Counted from the first letter of the stretch, positions 47,301 to 61,290 are shown. The stretch is DNA of 64,000 bases from Himantopus leucocephalus (GCA_003993805.1 RSEF01000003.1:81608033-81672032), one strand, 5' to 3'. The notes: generated by a model not told the origin, from the sequence alone. Numbers and translations are program-made.

Positions 47301-50300
47301 CTCACTAACTCTGAACTGGATATGCGATTTTTATTTTTTTTTTTTAAATTAAAATCTGCATTTCTCATACCACCCCTGTGATGGCCAACTGATCGTCCTG
47401 TTGGAAAGTAATAATGTTTTGCATTTATTCAGCATTCTTAACCCAAAGATTAAGAAATTGCTTTTCTGGTATATCAGTCATTTCATCATTCGGATCTTCC
47501 ACTGGCTCTTTCTTTAAGCAACACTGAGTTTGAACTGTCTTCAGAGCTCTTGACAGCTCTGTCTCTGGTTGTATCTTGGATTCTGTGTTCTGTCAAGTCC
47601 CCTTGACCTGGCTTTTTAAACCTTCCAGAGGTTCAAACACTAGTTTTGCTGGTAGCATCCTCACAGTAGTTTATGATTTTATTACGCCGTCCTCCAGGAG
47701 AAGAACATTTCTCTTTTCTCTGTTCAGTAGACCACTCATCTCTCTTTACTCAAAGACCTAGAATTTCAATTTTTGACACATATACTAGAACAGAGTCTAT
47801 AGTAAACTAAATGAACTAAACTAAACTAAATGAAAAGGAATTCTTGAATCTGAATCCCCCTAAAAGTCTCAAACTATAGATGTCTGCCATTTCAAGTTGA
47901 TAGAATTTACCTTTCTCTTGCTGTGATGAATTGCCCAGCACTGAATACAGAATTGGTGGCTGTGGAAATCACTTTCAGCTGTGCGGATCTTGCCACTGGC
48001 AGGTTAGAGGCACCTAAGGAGAAAGGAGGGTTGAAGGCATCATTTTTTGCACATTTATTGTCTTCAGTATTATTAATTTAAAGAAAAGTTTCAGTTGCGA
48101 AATGACGGCTCACATTTTTATTTAAATTTTTATATTCCAATAATGGTACTGTTTGATTCAAGAAGAATTGTATTAAGTAAGGGAGGTTCTGCAGGAGCGA
48201 AGCTAAAAGTACTCAGGCAACAACTTCCCAGTCATCCTCCCTACCCACAAAATTGGATCTGCAGGGATTTGAATGTGCTCACCGCATTTCAATCTCTCTT
48301 TATTTGAATCCATTATGTATTTTATATTTCTTATTCTGACAAAACAATCAAACAGAATAGAAATGACATATTTAAGGCTGGTTATAGTAGCATTTAAGGA
48401 GATATAAAAAAGTGAGATGGTCTTGTTACTAAATCATTCTAATAAAGGACAACATTGCTTAGCTTTGTTTTACAGTCTTTGAAAGATAACAACAGCAGCT
48501 TTTCCACTTTTTTCATTTTTAGTGGAAACAACTGTTCTGGAGAATAAGATGGGGAAAACATCAGAAGTATTGAAATAATTATGCTAATATTTGAAACAAT
48601 TATTTGCAAGTCACTGTTATGTAAGAAATGCTTCCTTCTTTTTCTGATTTTTTTTAAATATGAAACATCTATCAAGTAAACAGGAAAGGAAAACTGTCTT
48701 TTTCTGAGCGGTTTCATTTCCAGTGTTTCTTCAGCGTCGCCTCAAGGGTCAGACTCAATAAACAGCTGTGCACTATGTGTGAATAAAATCAATGTTGCAG
48801 AACCGCATAGCACACCAACAAAAAAGGGTTTTAATTCTTTTCTCTTTGAGTGTAACTGGGACACTTATGAGTTTAACTTTTCCCATTCCAGTATTTACTC
48901 TTGTTGCTTGCACCAAGGAAGAATTCAAAATAAGAAACAGCTGGAGCCTTTTCTTTACACTTCACCTGCTATTCACATCAATAACCCTTCAAAACACAAA
49001 CGTGCTGGCAACTCACACACAATTTTCACTGCACCCACTTTTGTGTGGAGAACAAAAAGTAACTTCATCGTCTCACTGGAGATAATAAATATTAGAAATC
49101 TGCATGACACGATTTTCTGGGAAGGCTCTTGTTTCCCGCATTACAGGACAAAACTTGACTCATGTATAAGGGATATTCTGATCTGTATTTACAAAGATAC
49201 ACATATATGCTTCATTTGTGTGCATATGTTTTTTCTTCTTGGATTGTAAAGACCAAGATACTCCTTTATTATGCATGAGACATGAACAACAGCGTCTATG
49301 CGTGGAGAGGGTGTTTTGTATATGGGTTTGTTCTTCCTCAATTGATGCAAGACACTTTTTGACTACCCCAAAGGGCTTGGCTGGAGAGAGGTGCTTGGCT
49401 GCATCATACGTGGGCGAGCAGGCAGCTTCTGGGTGGTAAGAATTGCCCATCAACATTAGTTTTTGATAGAAGTGCCTTTGAGTAATGGAGTTGCCGAGAG
49501 GGGGACAATGGTAGATGCTTAAATTGTACATGTGTCTGTGTCGGGGGTAGTTACAGCATATTACAAAGCTTTTGGTTGTTCCATCGTGTAGCTGCAAAGA
49601 TGGCTAGGGGTTCTTGCAAGCACCCAGGAGATCTTCATCTGCCCATTTGGGCTTCCTGAGTGACTGCGAATGTATACTCTTTATAAGGACACTGTGGACA
49701 TTTTGGGATAGATCTCAGGGGCCTCCAGGTTTCATACAGCCTGTGATAGAATTCAATGCAAGCGCATCCCACGTGGTCTGCAGTGAGCAGTCATGCAAAA
49801 ATGTGAGGATAGGAGAAGGGCTTGGGTCTGTGTAAATTTTTGTTAGCAGAGGTAATAAAAAATACTGGCTATATACCCAGTTTATATAGGTCTCTACATC
49901 GTTTCTCAGGTAGTTGCCTGAGGAGGCCTTACTGATTGGGGACAAGGACAGAGAGACGGATGGGCGATGGAGTGTTGCAAATCCTCCCAGATTTACTCTG
50001 GGAGATTTCAGAGTTTCAGAGCAGATCCCATATTTCATCGTATGCCAGGCTAGCCTGCAAACATAGACTGAATGAGTCTTCCTTGATCATCAAATTCATC
50101 TTCCAGATGTTTTAAGTCATCCAAAGAAATGGGAACATTTTTACACTGATCTTGCTTGTGTCCTCATAACGGCACAAGCAAAGTCTTCTCTTCTTCCTGT
50201 TGTCATAAGGTGTAATATAACTAGAAACAAGACGGTTTTTTAAGGGCCTTGGAAGCTTTTCAGAGGTTTTCTGCAAATATAACAATATTATTTTCTTTAC

Positions 50301-53300
50301 ACGCCTGTCTCAGCAGTCCACATGGAATAATTTTTTTTCTGTCACTTGTCTTAGAAGTGAAAACTGGGATAATGGTGGTTTCATGTTTCATGGTTAAGAT
50401 TTCTAAGTAGAATGTATTCATGTTTTCATATGTGTAATGTATGATATAATATTACTTGTCATACGCATAAATTGTAAAATAGGAAAGGTGAGTCATTCTG
50501 TGACATAAGATAGTTCTGAAAACTAAGCTGCAAGACAGTGTTCTGACTTCCAGTAGGGATCTTTATTTGGGGTGGGGTGGAGGGGAGGAAGGGAAAAGAG
50601 CCACAGCATAGCCATTCAAGTGTTGATTTAAACTTGTCACTGGGATAAGGTCATGTGCTTCACATAAGCAAGTACTTATTTTTTGCCTGCTCAAGTTAGA
50701 AATCTCTCGTGAGTTGTGATCTCAGGAATGTCAGGATTTCTCTTAGTGCGACATACTTTGAGAAATACAGAACTTCATTGACAACTGAGCAAACCACAGG
50801 TTGTTTATTTTGATTCACGTTAAAAAAAGTAAAATAATCAGACACAGATAAATAAATAGACAAATAGGGAACACTCGTAATTTCCATAATGATCCGGTCA
50901 GTGCAAATAAAGGACATCTTTCTCATAGTACTGTGTGTATATATATGCACTTATGGAACTTGATGGGAAATGGGTTAAGCCAGCTACGATGACTTTTTTC
51001 TCTCTGAGATGTGCACATTCAAATGTTATCTGTGTAAGCCTAAATGAGTGGAGACAAATAGGCACTTCTAGGGAAAGACTTCATTTTGTGGAACAGGTCT
51101 CCTGGAAGGTGGTTAAACTATCCTGCTTTTCTATGTGGACTACAGAGGTAGCCTAGAGACAGAAAACTGAGTTTTAGATGCCTAAAGTTAGGGTAGTTGT
51201 ATCCTACTCTAGCATATACTTAGACAGGACAATTAGTTAGTCACTGTCCAGCTGTAGAAGGCTCTGCAGTCCGTGTGCAGGCTATGAGGGCCACTCTTCA
51301 GAAGTAGCTCTACATTAAAAGCCTGAGATGACTAACTCAGATTTTCCAAATCATCATGCAAAATCTAAGCATCTCATTTTTAGGTGTTAGCATGCCTTAG
51401 GTTGTTTGAGTCTGACCTCCAGCCTCTATCAGCGAAAAAATTATGTCCAATTTCATTCATTTATCTATTTAATCCAACTGGTAATTAGTTTCCTTGTAGC
51501 TTGAGCCTTGGAGGAGGCAACCACCTTCATGTGAATTGTCAGTGGGTCACGATGAAGTAGAAGGACTCTCACTGCTATATCTGTCTTTTTCTTCTGCACA
51601 TTGACGGTTTGACAGTCATGTTTTTTTTTCCTGATCCTTAAAAGAAATGAAAAGGTTTCTCAAACTTGCTAAAGATGCTGATTCCTGAAGCTCTGTATTG
51701 TGAGTTTTTCATTAAAGCATTCCAGCGTCACAGCATCCAGACTTGTGCCCTCTTAGTTGATAGTCAAGGGGGATATTTGCAGGACTGACTGCACAGTGAC
51801 CTCAGGCTTCCAGCAGCAGCAAAAATGCCTCAGGGAAACTCAAGAGATTTATCATAATGCTGTTTGTTTACAGGAACTTTCAGGTACAACAGAGACTGAC
51901 AGGTACTGTACCACACAGGTTAAACAGTAAAGAGCTTAGCAACAACAATATAGAAAGACAGGCAGTCCAATATTTACATTGTATACAAAATTTCGCTCTG
52001 CTGGATGATGTTTAGAGTTCCCTAGAGCTGTTTTCCTTGATATGCTGACGTTGCTGGGCCCATAGTTCAACACACTGTACTGGGTAGCAATTCATAGGGC
52101 TTTTTTTTTCTGCCTCTGTTATTCCTTAAGGCTGGTCAAACTTTGCAGAAAGTTAAATGTTTTAAGGAAGATACGGCTTAGTAGATCCATACAATTTTTC
52201 AGAGGCGCTGCCGTGGTTGTGTGATACAGAGGTAGAATAAGGTCATGAAAATTTGCTAGTCTCAATTTGGCTTTTCTGTTTAGCTTGTGTAAAGGAAGGG
52301 TAAAGTCCTCACTGGTGAACTGAAGAGCTGGTTAGCTGGAAGGCAGGTTCCAAGTAAGGATCTCAATTTTCCTTTGATGTAAAGTATCTTTCTTAGGTAC
52401 CTACAAGGCCTATTGCTGCACAATCTGAATAACTCACAGAAATCTATTTCTCCTCCTGAACTTGCTGTGTGAAAGAAAGGGAGATATTGGTATCCTTGCT
52501 GGACACGTGGGGCTCTGAGACTAATGTCCCAGTCCACAGACGTTTGTGCAAAAGTTGAATTTTAGGAGACTGAAATTAAACACGGAATTCCAAGTACACA
52601 GTCATTAAAATCTTTATCTAATACCCCAGGTATAGAGATTTTTGCCAGTGAAGTTTCCTCATATGCCTGTTCAGGTCTTAGGGTGGGATGAATCACTCTT
52701 GGTGTATTCTCCGCTGACTACAAAGGGAGCATCAGCTTCCAGGTTAGACCAGGCACCTGCCTCGCATGCCTTTCAAGATGCATGAGGTAAATTTAGGTCT
52801 AAACACCTCAGCCCCCAGGAGACATGTTTTTGGGTACAAATCCCACCTTGGTGTTTGCTGTTGGTTATGCAGGTAGCTCTTTGCTCAGCTTGCTGGCTGC
52901 TGTGAACACTCAGACATCCTTCTCAGAGCTACTGATGGTCTCTGGGATGTAGGCCCCTAAAAGTTAGGCAAGTAAATTAATCTGTGAATATAGATCACAT
53001 ACCATAAGACTCCTGAATCCAGGATAGCAAATTACTGGAATATTTTTCCTTCTACTAATTACCCTAAATGTTTATGGAGCTTGTTTCAAAATATTTTGCA
53101 ATCATTAGGTAATTTTTGGCACTTTTTACTTTCAGCAGTCAAGGCATCTCAAATTTCAGCTCAGATTAATACAATTCACCTTCACAAACATCTTCCTCGC
53201 ATTCAGTTACTTTTTCAAAATTTCACTTTATTTACTGCTTTTACCTGTTGAAAGTTATCATGTCTGTACCTGGAGATGATACCACTTTTTCTTTTTTTAA

Positions 53301-53530
53301 TTCTGTGGGCTGAATAATGTTATGCCTATGCAAGTTATTATTGTTCATGAAAAATAAAATGCAACCGTATGAACTGCAACACTTCAGAGCTTCTGCTCTC
53401 CCAAAAAAGGAAAATAATTTCAGGAATTTTTATTTATTTTTTCATATATATGTGTGTGTGTGTATGAAAAACTAATGCATTGTCTTCAGATCAACTCTAA
53501 ATAAACCATGAGCAAAAAAGACACAGAAAT

Positions 53531-53557
53531 GACACCTATGACACCTACGACACCTAT
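53531..53557. repeat. 9-bp tandem repeat, three units
   Basis: GACACCTAT, GACACCTAC and GACACCTAT in direct succession, with one difference in the middle unit. A minor simple repeat. Confidence 0.85.
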
Positions 53558-54739
53558 GTAATAGTCTCCAAAGGCAAAAAAACCCCAACTATTAGTCTTA
53601 TAAATTGGTGGTTGCTTGAAGTCTAGACTGCAAACCACATTGGATTGTGCACCTCTCAAACTACACAAGAATGGAGAGTATTATAGCAGCTGTTACCATG
53701 GACGTTGACAGAAATCTGAAATGTGCAAAGGATAAACATAACAAAAAAATAAAACCTTTCCAGATGGCTGTACAGCTTCCTAAAAATATACACTGCCAGT
53801 GAAGGCTGGCTGGAATGAAAAGAAAAGATAGGTTGTCTAAAATAAAAAAAAAAGCTGTAGAAGCTGCTGTATGTTAAAAAAAAGTAAATTAGAAGGTGTT
53901 GATACGCGGAATTTTTTTCCAGTCTCTGCAGACCTTAACTATACAATATAAAGTTGCAGATGGGAGGTATAACTCAGACTGGTGCATAGATAATAATGCA
54001 GCACCATTCTAAAAATCATGGATGGATGGTTAAATGATAAATGCCATTTGGCTGCATTTTGATAAAACAAACATAATGTTGCTAGAGTAAGAAAAGCAAC
54101 TAAACCCAATGTTGACTAGCAAGTGTGCCCGCTTCTTTTCTATACAAGTCCCACCACGCATGCCCATGCCCGTGTCACCTCAAGATTAGACTAATGTAAC
54201 TGATTTATAGGGGTCTGTTTTTGGTATGTGGTCCCCAGCAAGCAAAAGAAATGAAGCTGGAACTCATGCATGAGAGCTTGTCAGTGTCTGCAAATTGTAG
54301 TTTCCTTGAATAACTGCCTGCTGTTTAAGATGAATGGCAATTCCATATATCATGACACATAGTGAACACCATTAGCAGATATATTTCTGGATGTCAAAGT
54401 GCTCCTGATATTACCTTCTACTTTCAGAAACTTTCACCGTTTTGGCTGAAAGTTTCCTGACCCATTCATCTGCAGGAAAAAAATAAAAAGGAGATAATAA
54501 TCACAACTCTTCCCATATCAAGATTCCAAGGACATAGGGTTGCATTTCACCTGATCTAAAACGAGAAGTCGGCCAGTGTTTTACAGCGTTAAAGACTACT
54601 GCAATCAGAAAGTTAAAGTTTAGCAAGGTTTTTGCTGTTATGTCCATCATCAAGAGGCTGTTCTAAGAGGACATTTCTTCCAGTCTCCAGTCTCAAATTA
54701 TTTGTGGTGGATTTATGCTATTTTTTTCATACTGACATT

Positions 54740-55010
54740 ATTCATTAGATTTAAATAGTTCTTCCTTGTTGTTGTATATCTTTCTAATCAGCTTCCTCTT
54801 CCCACTCAAGTTTCATTTGGCCAGACCAAACAAGCCGACAAGCCTTCCTTTGCTCATCTCCCATAAACTATGTTCTCCTTTCCCTTGATCATCCATACAG
54901 GCATTCCTTGCATTTCTCCCAGTTTGATCATGGGCAACCACCAGAGGTGTGTGTGATATTCCAGTGCTGGTAATGCACTGGCAAACAAAGAAAGGAGAAA
55001 AACCAGAGCC
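54740..55010 (-). mobile_element. Possible ancient CR1 3' fragment, minus strand
   Basis: GGCCAGACCAAACAAGCC, AAGCCTTCCTTTGCTCATC, CATAAACTATGTTCTCC and TTGATCATCC appear in the order seen in the inverted C-terminal RT region of old CR1 elements (consensus 'aacaagcc...cttcctcataggtcatgttctc...atcat'). ATATTCCAGTGCTGGTAATG may match the following 'tactccagctgaggcc' block. Strongly decayed; the call is tentative. Confidence 0.4.
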
Positions 55011-57029
55011 TGACATCTTAAGAATTGTTATTTCTGAGCATTTAACTGATGTCTTAACTTTGTCTAAACGTTTTTAGTGCCATCGAGGTACATGTAGAAC
55101 AGTGTGATATTTTTGAAATAACTATCTAAACTTCCACTGCCTGTCAGTATAATTCCACACTCTATTGCTAATTTCAATCTAAATTGCTTCCTTTCAGGCC
55201 CAAACCCATGCAATCTAAATAATATATTAAACATGAAGGATCCAAATGAAGCCTGGCAGTCACTCAAGGTGAGATTACAGGCTGTTTAAAATGAGCATGT
55301 GCCATTTTAGAGGCAGGTGTCTCAAAGGTAATTGTCATCATCTTCTCCTTTGGATTATTCCAGAAATCATCAGGAAGATTGCGTACTTCCATTAGCCTCG
55401 ACAGCTGGTTCCGCTGATGCCGGGATGTCATAAAAAGTGTTGTTAGAGTGATGTATTTCTCATGGAGAGTGCACGGGTACATGGAAGAAATGCTGCTCTG
55501 AACCAGGTATTCACCTGAATGACTCCTTCCTCCTGTAGGATATAACAATCACGTATTATTAAACTTGAAAGAAAAGACACCATCCAAGACATTGTCCAAG
55601 CTATTACAAAGTGCCTTGAATGCAACCTCCAGATACGGTTTCTTACTGTAAAATCGCTTACAGGAAAATGATAGAATGGACACCTCATTTTAGATGATAG
55701 ACTCTGCTTTCCTAACCACATTTCCTAGCCAATCAACAGAGTAATAATTTTGTTAAATGATTTAAAACGTATCTATGACTTTATGAACATACGGACATTG
55801 TATACAGTCTCCACTCTCTATCATTCCACAGCTACACTAGGAAGCTACATCCTGGCTGAGTAAAGTACTTGTGTAAAGAACGATTACTTGCACTATTTAT
55901 AGTGGTTGCTTAGGTGTTCCCTAGCTGTTTTCATTAATTAAGCCTCTAGAAATCCTCCCTCCCCAACATGAGTAGTCCTTGTTTATTAAAACCATTACAC
56001 TCCATTCTCAGGATCTTCCCGTTGAGCTATAATTTCATTATCTCAGTGACTGGCTCCACTGGGGTGTTTCTGTTGGAATGTAAGAAGATTAGCATGTTAA
56101 CCCTTTGTTTGGTATATTGTACACCATCTCTGACACAATTACAAATCAGCCATTGTAACTGCACTACATGCAGGAGCTCTAAGCAAAGCAGAAGCAGTAA
56201 AATGTAGCTCTAAGAAGCAAAGCTTAGATTGCTCGACGTGAAAAAATCCAAATAATCTCCATTCTAGATTACTGAAGGAACTAGTGCAGGAAATAGCAAG
56301 TCCGGCAGCAAGGATTTTTAACAAACTTTTTTTAGTACAGTAGGATTGTATGATTATAGATTACCAAAACCAGTTACAGTCTTTTAAAAATAACTCCCCC
56401 CTCCTCTCCCACAATCTTCTGCTCTTGTACTTCTCACCAGAGTCAGCTCAGGGCTTCTTAACTGGGTGAGCAAAACTGAATTTTGCCACTGCATGAGTGA
56501 GCATCAGGGATATTTATTTTGTCCTCATTGTTTCTGGTGACATTTCAGTTTTGTGATGGAGAAAAGAAGGATTTTGGGAGGCTAGAGTAGGCAATAAACA
56601 GCTTGAAGAAATTTTTAAAGTTCTGGTGAAATAGGGACAGATGGATAACGGCACAGGACAGTCTCGTACTCTTCCTCTGAGACAACCTTCTTGTTCTTTC
56701 CCTCGTGGCAGCAGGAGAATCTGCTCTGGTCTCCAAACCTGGCACACAGCAACCCTCACAGGTTTCACCCTGTTCCCAGTCTTCCCATTGTCCTGTCTTT
56801 CCTCTATCTCTACCTCTCAACTGGCACTGAGAGCAGGAGCCGGTGAGACGGTGAAGGAAAGGGCTGGAGGTAATGCATATTTCTTCTCTCTTCTCTTGGG
56901 TCCGGCTCCCGGTGTTGTCAGGGAAGCAGAGACAAGACACAGAGAAAGCGGGGGCAAGGTAAGCAGGCGTCAAACAATGTCTACTCTCGGCAGCTGCCTC
57001 CCACCTCTACATGTAAAACCAGCCCTGTT
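55011..57029. other. Intergenic, no gene recognised
   Basis: No gene is supported. A GC-richer part at 56,640-56,990 has overlapping open frames on both strands of about 140 codons without recognisable domains, and an isolated donor-like AAGGTAAGC at 56,957. This may be a non-coding exon or nothing. Confidence 0.4.
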
Positions 57030-58050
57030 CCTAGGCAAAGTATTAGAAGAGATTTTGAAGGAAGATATAAATCAGGAATGAAGGCAAATGGAAAATTTGA
57101 TAAATTCCTTGAGAGTTTTAGTAAAGGTAATTTTTTTTTTGTTGGATTAGCTGATTATTTTTATTTTATTTTATTTTGTTTTATTTTATATTATTTTATT
57201 TATTTCTTGTGTAAGTTAATGCAGTGGCTTTATCTCTTTAGATTTCAGAAAAGCACTTTCTACAACACTGCGTAGGAAATTGGTGCTGTAAGTGGAGATG
57301 ATGCCAATTAACACAGAATGTAGGGTGGATTAAAGAGCTGTTGAAAGGGGAGGATATGCAGAAGGGAATACTGGGGTGGAGAAAGGCTACTGCTAGTGTC
57401 CTCAAGGGATCCATCTGTTACAGATCCTGTTTAATGTACTCATTAATGATCCAAATGTAAAGAACTAAATTTGTGGTTCTGAAATTCATAACTGGACGTA
57501 AAGCTGGGCGGTAATGCTGAAACAGTGGGGTGGGGAGGGAAGCATCCGTTAAAAAAAGGCAGGGAGGATCAGATGACTCAGGCAACAGAAATGAAAAGTG
57601 TGAGATGAAACTTGAGAGTTTCAAATTACAATAATGGGCACTCAGAAACCAGTAATAAAATTTTTTGCTATAAATAGAGGATTTCTAGATTGGAAGGCAA
57701 AAAAGGACACTCCTTAGCTGGAAGATGGCTGTGAACAGCCAAGGGCTTTACTTGACTTCAGGTGTTTTCCATTGTAAAAGGCACTGATTAAACCTTGTTT
57801 GGCAGATTAAAAGATTTTGCCTTTTTAACCTAACCAACTGCGTGTCAAAAGGGATAAATTTCTTTTGGAAAACAAATATCAAACAGGAAAAAAGTTCTGA
57901 AGTTAAAAGATCAAAATTCGTCCTCAGCAAGTTTAGGGAAAAAAATAAATGAAACGGGTGATTTACTGGAATGGTCTTCCAAATCACCAACTGGAGAAGG
58001 AATCAAAGTTGTTTTAAGATGATGCTCGGTAAGATGCTGAAAGGGATTGC
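57030..58050 (+). mobile_element. Ancient CR1-like LINE, + strand, heavily decayed
   Basis: The stretch at about 57,395-57,450 translates as VLKGSIC...ILFNVLINDP-like, the GVPQGSVLGPLLFNIFINDL block of CR1-type RT. The 3' part near 57,960-58,015 (TTACTGGAATGGTCTTCC, AGTTGTTTTAAGATG) fits the old CR1 3' region. The 5' part (GTTCCTAGGCAAAGTATTAG) may be the SVPGKVME block, which is less certain. An (ATTTT)n run interrupts it at about 57,155-57,205. No coding capacity remains. Confidence 0.5.
57155..57205 (+). repeat. (ATTTT)n-type microsatellite
   Basis: About ten imperfect TTTTA pentamers, with one TTTTG unit and some drift to TTTA. It lies inside the ancient LINE segment. Confidence 0.85.
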
Positions 58051-60729
58051 ACAGCAAAATAGGGGGATTTAAGGACACTGGAAATTAAGAGCGTGATACG
58101 AGTCCTTGGACATTTGATGTCTTTGAAACAAGAGTAAGTCACTTGATCATGCTGTATATTAATGACATGTTTCTGGGCTTGTGTTTGCTTGGGGGATGGA
58201 GAGTGAACTTTCCCGTACTGATCTATAGATGACTACTGGAGATAGTGGAAGGTGAGTTGCCTTCCCCTGACCTTTGTGGAAAACAAGAAATAGCTGCTCC
58301 CAGTTTTCCTGGAGCTGTTACAGGTTCAAAAGACTACAACACAAATCTACAGCTCAGACTGTCAAGTACTAGTTTTGACCCACTCTTCCATGTTATAGAA
58401 TGTGGTCTCCTGTCTCGATTCACATGGTTCATGTGTGCTCATGCAAGATGAATTAATATGAGAGTAGGTAGACAGCAGAGATTGAGCTTGAGTCACCATA
58501 AATATTTAATAAATGCTAAAAACCAATAGTGCTGTAGGATCTTGGTAACACCCTCAGTCTCTTAAAATTCCCTTCAGAGAAATTCCCAATGCTGTAGTTG
58601 TAGCGTTCAGTTTTCTACTGCAGGTCACGAGCTTCTTTTAGGTTGTAGGAAAGGAATTGGTGACACTTTGTGTGGTGACGACTGCAGTAAATGTGCGATG
58701 GGTCTTTCATCTAGTGCCCCATTGCAGAAGTTACTTTCAGTACCACAGGTGATCCCTTCCAGTCCTGTGTTTCTGTTAAAAATTGGTTGAAACATGAAGT
58801 CTTTAATCAGGCAAAACTTTTCTTAGAACTTTACTGTAATTTTAGTTCCCTAACCGCTTTTTCAAACATTCCTTTTCCTTAAATAACAATCCATTCCCAT
58901 ACAAAGCATCACACTGTGCCAATACTCTACATAGTCTCTAAAAATTTTCCCAGCAAGACACATCTCAAATAATGGTAAAGAAACCTAATAATAAAGGAAG
59001 GTATTGAAAGATAGGGATTGAAAATCTTCCATTCCTTTTATCGAATAGCAATAAATAACTTATTTTTTCGACATCACCACCAGAATTTATTTTGTTAATA
59101 TATGTGTTTTACTTCATTTCTCACTTGAGTGAGAAATAAAAAAGCAGAAATTATAAAAAGAACAGAATGAAATATAACTGTTTAAAATAAAAGGAAATAT
59201 TTTAGTTCTGGTAAAAAACAATATTTTGAAAGAACTGAAAATTTAGTATTGAAAAACGTTTCTAAAGAAACATATTTTTCAATGGGATTTTTTTGACAAC
59301 CTGTAATTATCTTTATTTAGGATTAAAAAAAACCCCAAATTTTGTTTGATTCAGGCACAGACTGGACATGGAAATGGGTAATGAGAGCATTCAGTACACC
59401 AGTGATTAAAGTGATCTAGAAAATACATTTCAAAGCATAGTTCAAGAAGGATACACTATTTCAAAAGAGAAAGTATATCATGATTGCCACCTTCTGTTTT
59501 TTCTTATATATTTTTAAATCTTTTCTATGCTGGTACCTGGTTATTGAACCACACAGACCGTTCCCTTCATCTCATTTAGTAACTCTTATGATCAAACCCG
59601 AGTGTTTTTGAAAGACCTTTTAAAGTATAGACATAATAAGTTCACCATGGTCTGAGAAACAGAGGTGATTTAAATTGTTTCTTTTTAGACAGGATATTTG
59701 GCGTTTAGTGTCACATTGTGCAGCAAAAAATTTTCAAAAAATTATTGTTTCCAGGCTCTAGTCTAGGGATATGATTCTGAATGTCACCCTCTATTATTCT
59801 ACATGAAGAAAACCAATACCTGCTAACTCTAATTCCCATGATCAGTATTCCTTGTTCAGGTGCATCTTGTGTGAATAAACATTTATTAACATACATTTTT
59901 TTTCATGAAAGCCTATAATTTTTGAGACACCTGAAAGCAGAAAAGAGGAGATCTCTGAAGAATAATTTTAGACTATGGGATTTATGGTAAGCCATGAAAA
60001 AATGAAAAATATGAAAAAATCAAGGTCAAGGGCCCAGATATTGTAACTTGACTGTCTGAACTGTTGTATGGTTACAAGGGTTCTTGGCACGCCTCTGACC
60101 TGAGCTAACCAGTGTTCTCCCAGGCTATTCCTAGGCTTGGCCCAGGAGTAAACTTGTGCCAGAGGTCATTCCTTGTTGGCAGTATAAATGTGACCCTTGT
60201 GTTGGAGAGCAAGGGGGGTTTCTAGGGCAGACATGGAAAGGATTGTCATGGGTTAGTTCATTAAAATAGAAGGAGCCATGGTATTCTGTGCTAGAAAGGT
60301 AGAAGACAGGGAGTTTGTCACAAGTAAATCATCGTGTGCCTACCCATAGAAAAAAGTCGGTGTAAAATGACTGGGTAGCTAAGGGTGGTGACCAGGTCAG
60401 ATAGAACGACGAGCTCATGCTCACCAAGAGTATCACAGTAGAAAGTGCTTCTGTCAAAAGAACAAAATAGTTTTGGGGCTACAGGAAGTACGATTGCAGA
60501 TAAAAGTGCCAACTATGTAAAATTTTGGTCATGTGGGAGTAGGGATGATAGACTGATGGATGGAAAGGCATCAAGAATTTTCAAGAATAGACTTTTTTTC
60601 CCAAAGGCAATAGAATTACTAGATGAAAAATACAGCAAAGAAAATCTTTCTTACAATGAGTTTGAATAGACCATGAAATAGTTTTTCAGGGGAAGCGGAA
60701 AAAGCTGTGCCAACTACAGATTGTACAAC
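58051..60729. other. Intergenic, no gene recognised
   Basis: AT-rich, without a supported gene. At 60,060-60,240 a moderately GC-rich stretch is followed by TATAAA (60,183-60,188), which could be a decayed promoter or LTR but has no further support. The 200 bp before the LTR may hold an old CR1 scrap (TTTCAGGGGAAGCGG at about 60,683) that I cannot confirm. Confidence 0.45.
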
Positions 60730-61290
60730 TGTTCTGATTTTGGCTGGGATTGAGTTAATTTTCTTCATACTAGCTCGTATGGTGCTATGTTTTCGATTTC
60801 AGATGAAAACAGTGCTGATAACACAGGGATGTTTTACTTATTAGTGAAAGCACTTTTACAGCTTCAAGGCCTTTTCTGCTTCTCACTGTGCTTCCCCAGC
60901 AAGGGGGCTGGGGGTGCACAAGAATCTGGGAGGGGACACAGCCAGGACAGCTGACCCAGCTGACCAAGGGGATATCCCACACCAGATGACATCATGCTCA
61001 GCAATAAGACCAGAGGGGGGTGATGTTGTCAGGGCTGCCATTACTTGGGAACTGGTTGGGCATCGGTTGGCTAGCGGTGAGCAACTGGGATTTTTGCATT
61101 ACTTGTTTTTCCTAGTTTTGTTTTCCTTTTCTTCTTTTTGCCGTTTTCCCCCTTTTCTTAATAAACTGTCTTTTTCTCAACCCACGAGTTTTCTAACTTT
61201 TACCCTTCCAATTCTGCCCCCATCCCACTGCTGGGGAATGTGGGAGCAGCTGTGTGGGGCTTAGCCGCTGGCCAGGGTTAGCCCACAACA
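60730..61290 (+). mobile_element. Solo LTR of an avian ERVL-like endogenous retrovirus
   Basis: It starts TGTTCTGATTTTGGCTGG and ends GGGTTAGCCCACAACA, so it has the TG...CA ends of an LTR. Recognised landmarks of this common avian LTR type include GTATGGTGCTATGTTTTC, GACAGCTGACCCAGCTGACC, GACATCATGCTCAG, GGCATCGGTTGGC and TTAATAAACTGTC (poly(A) signal at 61,160-61,165), then TCTCAACCCACGAG. The flanking 5-mers ACAAC (60,725-60,729) and ACCAC (61,291-61,295) match at four of five bases, as expected for an old 5-bp target duplication. No internal gag, pol or env sequence and no second LTR are found nearby, so it is a solo LTR formed by recombination. Family naming rests on memory of the type. 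Confidence 0.85.

Larger units (their letters stand above)
42263..54739. other. Gene desert, no gene recognised
   Basis: Over 12 kb without a recognisable gene or clear transposon. It holds a (TTTTG)n run at 43,922-43,946, a candidate CTCF site at 44,357-44,367, a 9-bp tandem trimer at 53,531-53,557 and a pair of opposed open frames of unknown meaning at 48.8-50.0 kb. Short AACTAAA repeats lie near 47,804-47,830 and a short TG run near 53,452-53,464. Old decayed repeats are likely present but not visible to me. Confidence 0.5.

Noticed and set aside
56545..57081. Overlapping 142- and 146-codon open frames on both strands
   Set aside because: GC-richer sequence lengthens chance frames on both strands; no domain is seen. 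A non-coding exon is possible but unsupported.
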